Below are positions 58,641 to 64,000 of a DNA stretch of 64,000 nt, in pieces (within the stretch, counting starts at the first letter, position 1; the number at the start of each line of letters is the position of its first letter). The DNA comes from Leptofilum sp041748655 (GTDB lineage: Bacteria; Chloroflexota; Anaerolineae; Promineifilales; Promineifilaceae). Under the pieces are notes generated by a model. It was not told the origin of the DNA. It saw only the letters and a list, made by a program, of their open reading frames with translations, and did no database searches. The position numbers were made by a program, and so were the translations under genes. The stretch is taken from contig JBGTCV010000015.1 of NCBI GenBank assembly GCA_041748655.1, forward strand, positions 22,722 to 86,721. The letters are read 5' to 3'.

Positions 58641-60317
58641 TCACGCCTGCCCCAGATATTTATGGATGTATTGGATGGCGATGCTGCCTGCGCCCACCGC
58701 CGAGGCGACTCGCTTGACCGAACGGTGACGAACATCTCCCACCGCGAAGACGCCAGGCATACTCGTCTCCAGCGGAAGCGGAGCACGAGCAAGCTGCCAC
58801 ATTTCCGGCAATCGTCCATCCTCTACGAGGTCTGTACCGGTGAGGATAAAGCCTTGTTTCTCGCGCAAAATCGTAGGGGGAAGCCAACTGGTATGGGGTT
58901 GTACGCCTATGAAGATAAACAATGCTGCCGCCGGAACCGTTCGAGTCTCTCCCGAAGGGCTGGTCTGTAACACGAGATGTTCGAGTTGCCGTGTTCCATA
59001 ACCACTGACGATTTGTGTATTCAGGGACACCTCTATATTGCTGGTCGCGGTGATCTGCTTGATGAGATAGTCGGACATACTGGTGGCGAGGGAAGACCCG
59101 CGTACCAACAGCGTTACATGGTCAGCGTACTTTGCCAGATAGATCACCGCCTGTCCTGCGGAGTTGCCAGCTCCTGTAACGAACACCTGCTGCCCGCGCA
59201 TCGCCTGGGCTTCGGTGACAGTCCCGCCATAGAAAACGCCCGCGCCGACCAGGGATTCGAGGTCGGGAATGCCAAGTCTGCGATAAGCCACGCCCATCGC
59301 CAGAATCACCGAACGGGTGACGATTTCTTCACCATTCGCCAGGGAGAGGATGCGCTTGTCTTGATCGGCGCGCAGTCCGGTCACCTCGCGGAATTTGGCG
59401 AACTCCGCACCAAACAACCAGGCTTGATCCCAAGCGCGCCGCGCCAGTTCAAAACCACTGATGCCAAGCGGAAACCCAAGATAGTTGCGAATGAGTGTAC
59501 TCGTGCCCGCCTGTCCGCCTATTGCTCCACGCTCGACGACAATCGTTCGCAAGCCCTCGGACGCAGCATAGACCGCTGAGGAAAGTCCTGCCGGTCCAGC
59601 GCCGATGATTGCCAGATCGTAGTCCCCACCCTGTATATCGCCGCTGAACTGCATCACGTGTCCAAATCCTTCATTGGATGGGTCGACGAAGATGTGACGA
59701 GCCTCCCCGTCGTCCACAATCACTACCGGGAACGGACCCTCGACCTGCTGCGCCTCTTCCAAAAGCGCCCGCCCTTCCTCAGAATCGGCATCATAGAATT
59801 GGGAGGGGGCATCATAACTATCCAGCAGTGCCCTGATTTCGTGAGTACGTGCTGACCAACGTTCGCCAATCACCTTGACGAAAGCGAGACGCGGCCAGTT
59901 CAGATGCCGCCATGCTTCCAGAAGTTCGGTGATCTGGCTGTGAAATCGTTCGTCGAACGGACCGGTTGGCTTCCACAAATAGCTATCGATCCACCCGAAT
60001 GTCATCGCCTGTAAAATCGTTTCAGGGTTTTCCCAAGCCCACAATCCGACCAGCAAAATGCGTTTAGCATTAGGATGGAGGTTATGGGCTCGATTCAGAA
60101 ATTCGATCCCGGTCATCTCCGGCAACGATTGATCGGTGAAGAGCAGCGCGACCTGCCGATCTTCTTCCTTGAGCACCTGCAACATCGATAGTGCCGCCTC
60201 TGCAGATGGGTCGCAGATGACCTCATAATCCGCGCCATAACGCTTACGTAGTTCCTGCTCAACAAACAGCAGCGATGTTTCATCTTTGTCAATTGCTATT
60301 AAAATCGGTTTATTCAT
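58641..60317 (-). CDS. Receiver domain fused to thioredoxin-reductase-like FAD oxidoreductase
   Basis: A 558-residue fusion. Residues about 1-130 are a receiver domain (phospho-acceptor Asp62 in LLFTDQSLPEMTG, Lys116). A linker domain of about 80 residues leads to a class II pyridine-nucleotide-disulfide reductase fold (FAD motif GAGPAG at 239-244, IGGQAGTSTLIRNYLGFP, NADPH motif VTGAGNSAGQAV). The redox CXXC of thioredoxin reductases is missing, since the segment reads GVFYGGTVTEA. The activity may therefore be that of another FAD/NADPH reductase controlled by phosphorylation. ATG 60317 begins MNKPILIAIDKDE. No kinase is adjacent. Confidence 0.9.
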   Translation of the reverse strand: MNKPILIAIDKDETSLLFVEQELRKRYGADYEVICDPSAEAALSMLQVLKEEDRQVALLFTDQSLPEMTGIEFLNRAHNLHPNAKRILLVGLWAWENPETILQAMTFGWIDSYLWKPTGPFDERFHSQITELLEAWRHLNWPRLAFVKVIGERWSARTHEIRALLDSYDAPSQFYDADSEEGRALLEEAQQVEGPFPVVIVDDGEARHIFVDPSNEGFGHVMQFSGDIQGGDYDLAIIGAGPAGLSSAVYAASEGLRTIVVERGAIGGQAGTSTLIRNYLGFPLGISGFELARRAWDQAWLFGAEFAKFREVTGLRADQDKRILSLANGEEIVTRSVILAMGVAYRRLGIPDLESLVGAGVFYGGTVTEAQAMRGQQVFVTGAGNSAGQAVIYLAKYADHVTLLVRGSSLATSMSDYLIKQITATSNIEVSLNTQIVSGYGTRQLEHLVLQTSPSGETRTVPAAALFIFIGVQPHTSWLPPTILREKQGFILTGTDLVEDGRLPEMWQLARAPLPLETSMPGVFAVGDVRHRSVKRVASAVGAGSIAIQYIHKYLGQA

Positions 60318-60405
60318 GGTATTTGAGACCCGCCGGGTATACAACCCTCATTCACTTAAATTGATCCTGTTTCTACGTCTCCGGCGTGCGAATATCCCGA
60401 GATCG

Positions 60406-61023
60406 TCAGGAACCAGGCTGTGTGCCAGGCGGGCCGGCCAGCACCCTGGGGACGTACTCCAGCATCTGAATACGGCCGTCGAACGTCCGGCTGGCAACCA
60501 TGTCAAGGGCGACATCGGGATAACCGTCGTAGATCCGGTCGGAGCCGGTGCTCCCGGTGATCACGGGGAAGACGACCACCCGGAAACGGTCCACGAGGCC
60601 CGCCTTGAGGAGCGACCGGCACAAGGTGAGGCTGCCAAGAGTGCTCATTGGGCCGTTGCTTTCCCGCTTCATCGCTCTTACGGCTTCGACCGCATCTCCG
60701 CTGATCAGCCGGGTATTGGCCCACGACAACGGGGCTTGCAGCGTTGAGGAGAACACCACCTTGGACGCTTTGGTAAGATCATCCACGCTGGCTTCTTCGT
60801 CGCTTCTCAGATCCGATTCCGCTGCCCCAGATTGAGAGGCGAATCCGGACATCAGACGGTACGTGTTCGCTCCCATCAAGATCGTATAGTCGCTTACGGG
60901 CTGCTCACCCAGCCAGGCGAGATATTCGGGGCCTTCGAGCCCCCACCAGCCGGGCCAGCCTTTTGCGGCACCGTAGCCGTCCAATGAAGTAATGAAATCC
61001 ACTAACAGTTCTTGCTTTGTCAT
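60406..61023 (-). CDS. Dihydrofolate reductase family (RibD-C-like) protein, copy 7
   Basis: A 205-residue protein with VDFITSLDGYGAAKGWPGWWG, ILMGANTYRLMSGF, KVVFSSTLQAPLSWANTRLISGD and LCRSLLKAGLVDRFRVVVFPVITGSTG. It belongs to the same fold but is a distinct branch from copies 4-6. It lies upstream of the receiver-reductase gene on the same strand. Confidence 0.92.
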   Translation of the reverse strand: MTKQELLVDFITSLDGYGAAKGWPGWWGLEGPEYLAWLGEQPVSDYTILMGANTYRLMSGFASQSGAAESDLRSDEEASVDDLTKASKVVFSSTLQAPLSWANTRLISGDAVEAVRAMKRESNGPMSTLGSLTLCRSLLKAGLVDRFRVVVFPVITGSTGSDRIYDGYPDVALDMVASRTFDGRIQMLEYVPRVLAGPPGTQPGS

Positions 61024-61149
61024 CTTAACGACTCCTTTTCGTTATTTACTTAAAATGATCCTGTTTCAACGTCGTACGTATGTGCTCCAATCGGAAGCTC
61101 GCTTGCTGCCAGTCAAGCGCCGTTCTACCTGCGCCCATGCGGGAACGCT

Positions 61150-61587
61150 TTACCCCAGCTGCTCGGCGAGCCCGATGAGAATTCCTTCGGGGCCACGGAT
61201 GTAGCAGAGCCGATACATGTCTTCGTACTGGACCACTTCGCCAACGAGCTCCGCGCCGCGTTTGCCGAGCCGGACGAGCGTATCGTCGATGTCCTCCACA
61301 GCGAACATGACACGTAGGTAACCGAGAGCGTTCACCGGAGCCTTCCGGTGATCGGCGACCACAGGCGGGGTGAGAAATCGCGAGATCTCGAGTCGGCTGT
61401 GGCCGTCGGGGGTGACCATCATGGCGATCTCGACGCGCTGGGAGCCCAGTCCGGTGACGCGCCCAGCCCATTCTCCTTCGACCATGCCTCGTCCTTCGAG
61501 CTTCAGGCCAAGCTCGGTGAAAAACTCAATGGCGGCATCGATGTCTTCTATCACGATGCCGACGTTGTCCATACGTTTAACCGTCAT
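61150..61587 (-). CDS. VOC family protein
   Basis: A 145-residue protein with MDNVGIVIEDIDAAIEFFTELGLKLEG, RVEIAMMVTPDGHSRLEISRF and RLCYIRGPEGILIGLAEQL, typical of the glyoxalase/methylmalonyl-CoA epimerase-like VOC group. ATG 61587 follows GGGAGGAG. Confidence 0.92.
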   Translation of the reverse strand: MTVKRMDNVGIVIEDIDAAIEFFTELGLKLEGRGMVEGEWAGRVTGLGSQRVEIAMMVTPDGHSRLEISRFLTPPVVADHRKAPVNALGYLRVMFAVEDIDDTLVRLGKRGAELVGEVVQYEDMYRLCYIRGPEGILIGLAEQLG

Positions 61588-61790
61588 GTCATCTCCTCCC
61601 ATTTTTGACTGGAAACGCCCGGCACTTGCCGTTCACGTGGCGTATAACAAAAGATAGAACGATAACCTTTCTCATAATTTACTCTCCTTTGGTTCGATCT
61701 CTTTGACAGTTTCAAGCGGGATAGAACCACAAGCGGGCATTTCTCCTTGCTTGAGTTTATACAAACGTGAAATAGTTGTCTTGTAAAAAT

Positions 61791-62717
61791 TCAATCAATA
61801 GGGAGGCGACGAAGACCCTGGGAAGTCGCCGTGTTCTCAACATGAGCACGGCTGCGAAGTTGTAGATAATCAGTGGGGCTGTAGCCGGTAAAGGCTACAA
61901 AATCCTTATTGAAGTGGGATTGATCGTAATAGCCGCATTGGTGTGCAATTCTCGCCCAGTTCACGGATTGTACCGGGTTAATCGAGTGGAGAACCTGCTC
62001 AAATCTGATGAGGCGCGCCATCTCTTTTGGTGTAACGCCGACCAGCCGTCTGAATTGGTTGCCCAGGTGATTCTGACTGATTCCGATATGGTCGCTCAGA
62101 GCATGAATCGACAGCGTACCATGGCTCTGCATCATTTGAGCAACAGCATACTGAACGACATCCCACCCAAGCGGCGCTTCACGGAGACGAGCAAGCAGTA
62201 ACTGCTCTAAGAGCGTAAATCCAGCCTGTATCGTTGATGCAGCCTCTAACCGCTCTCGGATTTCGTCGGCGAAGTGACCCCAGATTGCATCCAGAGGAAC
62301 AACCCGATTATGCAGCTCTGAGAGGGGAAGTTGTAAGAGGGGGTACGCGCCAGCCGGTTTGATGCCTACGCCGAAGATCTTCAAATCCGGCGGCCATTCA
62401 AGGGAATGATGGGTGTCATAAAGTCCTACCCACCAACTATCGGTAAAGGTCTCAAATTGATTGATGGAATCCGCTTCGTAAACTCTGAAAGCGCCTCCCA
62501 AGTTGATTTTCAGGTCGAGGGTGGGGAAGGGCAAAATCTTCTCACGGGGATAGGGCATAGAGCCGTCAATGTAATAGAAATAATCAATGTAGGTGTCCAA
62601 TCGTCGAGATGGGATGTGGCGAATGTAAGTGTAAGTCATATCGAGAAAATCCTTCTTGGGCAGGGTTGCCGGATACGCATCTATCTTCGCTGGATCGTTT
62701 TTTGATTTGGTCGCCAT
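61791..62717 (-). CDS. AraC family transcriptional regulator
   Basis: A 308-residue regulator. The N-terminal region (about 30-190) is a sensor of the DUF6597 type (YIRHIPSRRLDTYIDYFYYIDG, GVGIKPAGAYPLLQLPLSELHN). The C-terminal AraC domain reads LSIHALSDHIGISQNHLGNQFRRLVGVTPKEMARLIRFE and WARIAHQCGYYDQSHFNKDFVAFTGYSPTDYLQ. ATG 62717 has AAAGGAAAA upstream. It may control the neighbouring hydrolase or the VOC gene. Confidence 0.92.
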   Translation of the reverse strand: MATKSKNDPAKIDAYPATLPKKDFLDMTYTYIRHIPSRRLDTYIDYFYYIDGSMPYPREKILPFPTLDLKINLGGAFRVYEADSINQFETFTDSWWVGLYDTHHSLEWPPDLKIFGVGIKPAGAYPLLQLPLSELHNRVVPLDAIWGHFADEIRERLEAASTIQAGFTLLEQLLLARLREAPLGWDVVQYAVAQMMQSHGTLSIHALSDHIGISQNHLGNQFRRLVGVTPKEMARLIRFEQVLHSINPVQSVNWARIAHQCGYYDQSHFNKDFVAFTGYSPTDYLQLRSRAHVENTATSQGLRRLPID

Positions 62718-62731
62718 AGTGTTTTCCTTTA

Positions 62732-63283
62732 CTAAGCTGATAGACCTTTTATATCCCCCGCAATTTCAGACAAATCGTTATTGAATTGATGCCCACGGCC
62801 GTCGAATTCACGAACGGTTGCTTGTGGAATTCTTTCTGCATACTTTGCCAGGTGTGCAAACGGCACCCATTCGTCGTCGCGGCTATGGTAAAGGAAGATC
62901 GGCACTCCTTTGGGAAGTTGTAAGGCAAAGCCTTCGCGCAACGTATATGTGTCATCTGCCTCATCTTCAGGACCCCAGAATGGGATGGAAATTAGGAAGA
63001 CTCCAGCAACTGGTTGAGCGACATGCTTTTTTAGAAGATATTTCAGCAGAACTGCGCCGCCTGCTGAATGCCCAACAAGGATCACGTTGCCATCTACCGA
63101 GGCGAGTTCTTTAGAAATCTGGGTTATCCATGCCTCGTCCTCTGGATCCTCCTCGTTGGGCATCTGTGGATAGAACACCTGGTATTCAGTCCCGAGCGCA
63201 GCTTGCAAAGAGAGTGCTAATTTTTCATCTTCTGCGTATGCGCCCTCTCCAGCGCCCTGGATAAACAATACTTGCTTCTTCAT
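62732..63283 (-). CDS. Alpha/beta hydrolase (RBBP9/YdeN-like)
   Basis: A 183-residue serine hydrolase. The nucleophile is in GHSAGG (about residue 74), the acid in HSRDDEWVP and the His in GRGHQFNND. The small size and FIQGAGEGAYAED N-terminus match the RBBP9/YdeN group, often esterases of unknown substrate. It lies 14 bases before the AraC gene and is probably co-transcribed. Confidence 0.9.
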   Translation of the reverse strand: MKKQVLFIQGAGEGAYAEDEKLALSLQAALGTEYQVFYPQMPNEEDPEDEAWITQISKELASVDGNVILVGHSAGGAVLLKYLLKKHVAQPVAGVFLISIPFWGPEDEADDTYTLREGFALQLPKGVPIFLYHSRDDEWVPFAHLAKYAERIPQATVREFDGRGHQFNNDLSEIAGDIKGLSA

Positions 63284-63375
63284 ATCCTATCCTCCATGGC
63301 TGGCAAGTCAGCGGCAGCGGCGTACAGTACTTTTGTGTCCGCTTTCTCTTTAACCTTTTCACTTTAAACGCTGCT

Positions 63376-64000
63376 TTACTCGTAAAACTCTGGCGCTATT
63401 TTGAGTGTTTCCCACTGCTCCTTGTCATGACCGAAAATCACCAGCCCGATATGCTCCCGTTCGACTAGATCAAGCAGTTTGATCGTACTGGCGCGGATCA
63501 CTTCGGCGTCCGGGTTGCTACCGTCGTCCTGCTCGTCACGGGTAAAGCCCTCGCCGAAGGGTACAGCGTCAATTGTCAATAAAATCGCCCCCGTTTTGGG
63601 CAGCCGCACCAGCACCGATTGATGTCCCGGCACATGCCCACTCGTCTCAATCAGCCCGAGCCCTGGCAGCAGTTCCGTGTCCCCGTCCACCAGCCGAATG
63701 CGCTCCAGTGGCTGATCCCACTGGGGTCGAATGGCAGCGAAACGTGGGTTACTCGCCGCATCCAGATGATGCGCACGCTGAACAACATAGTGCGCCTTCG
63801 TGAATGCCGCGTGTCTTCCGGCATGGTCGCCATCGTAATGAGTCGAAATGACGGTATCAATATCGTCCGGTTTTAAGCCAATGCTTGCCAACTGCTCGAT
63901 AACATCCTGCCCATTCTCAAACTCCGATGCGTCATCAGGGATGATCTCCGGTAGACCACTGTCAATCAGAATATTCTTGCCATCACCCGTTTGCACTAGA
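63376..64000 (-). CDS. MBL-fold metallo-hydrolase, N-terminus cut by window end
   Basis: At least 208 C-terminal residues of a metallo-beta-lactamase-fold protein of the N-acyl-homoserine-lactonase-like group. GKNILIDSGLPEI, the metal site THYDGDHAGRH, ETSGHVPGHQSVLVRLP and FGHDKEQWETLKI are visible. The metal motif reads HXDXDH instead of the usual HXHXDH. The frame runs out of the window, so the true start is not seen. The substrate is unknown; a lactone is one possibility. Confidence 0.88.
   Translation of the reverse strand, partial: LVQTGDGKNILIDSGLPEIIPDDASEFENGQDVIEQLASIGLKPDDIDTVISTHYDGDHAGRHAAFTKAHYVVQRAHHLDAASNPRFAAIRPQWDQPLERIRLVDGDTELLPGLGLIETSGHVPGHQSVLVRLPKTGAILLTIDAVPFGEGFTRDEQDDGSNPDAEVIRASTIKLLDLVEREHIGLVIFGHDKEQWETLKIAPEFYE

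Noticed and set aside
34524..64000. Integron cassette array
   Set aside because: Many single-gene families typical of cassettes are present, but neighbouring genes often overlap or abut without room for attC sites, I saw no attC-like GTTRRRY/RYYYAAC pairs after genes, and no integrase is present.

Overview
The window looks like one chromosomal contig of a Chloroflexota bacterium, probably an Anaerolineae- or Ardenticatenia-like lineage. The assignment is an inference from gene content: a giant alpha-2-macroglobulin lipoprotein, an SH3/NBR1-Ig surface protein, a CUAEP-tail type radical SAM protein, an RNase P RNA of bacterial class A, and numerous intergenic palindromes. A very visible genome signature is the palindromic octamer ACGGCCGT. 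I counted about 71 copies by eye, against roughly one or two expected by chance. They are dense in 3-34 kb and rare at the right end.

Layout. 0-9 kb: end of a GNAT gene, a C45-type acyltransferase/peptidase, an amidase, rnpB, a low-molecular-weight tyrosine phosphatase, a geranylgeranyl-reductase-like flavoprotein, a receiver-only regulator, a small membrane protein, a cold-shock protein, another GNAT protein and 6-phosphofructokinase. 9-21.5 kb: cell-surface genes (a duplicated-domain lipoprotein, a membrane-anchored SH3/NBR1-Ig protein, a 2032-residue alpha-2-macroglobulin lipoprotein), tRNA-Ser(CGA), tadA, and an alpha/beta hydrolase fused to a cyclic-nucleotide-binding domain. 21.7-32 kb: a CBS protein, a tyrosine phosphatase, a radical SAM protein whose frame continues through two UGA codons into an AEP tail, an MFS transporter, a VKOR homologue, an OsmC protein, the glk-pgl pair, an ECF sigma factor with a zinc-finger anti-sigma-like gene, and a glutaredoxin.

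32.0-34.3 kb holds the most interesting locus. A 57-codon ORF (32186-32359) encodes a leader-like peptide ending in DVWGWYWDW. It lies just upstream of a diverged isoprenyl-diphosphate-synthase-like gene. This is the arrangement of the Bacillus ComX (prenylated Trp pheromone precursor) and ComQ (prenyltransferase) pair, and a convergent OmpR-type response regulator follows. I propose a ComX/ComQ-like prenylated-peptide system.

34.5-64 kb is a long, mostly minus-strand accessory region of small single-domain enzymes from a few families repeated many times: RibD-C/dihydrofolate-reductase-like (seven), VOC/glyoxalase-like (eight), DinB or ClbS/DfsB four-helix bundle (six), DUF1801 (two) and AraC regulators (three). 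It also holds a TetR-controlled drug ABC exporter, a berberine-bridge-like oxidase, a sulfotransferase-like gene, a MoaD-like plus BNR-repeat pair, and a receiver-fused thioredoxin-reductase-like flavoprotein. The octamer almost disappears beyond 56.7 kb, which suggests later acquisition of that end. Short overlaps between neighbours suggest several small operons in this region.
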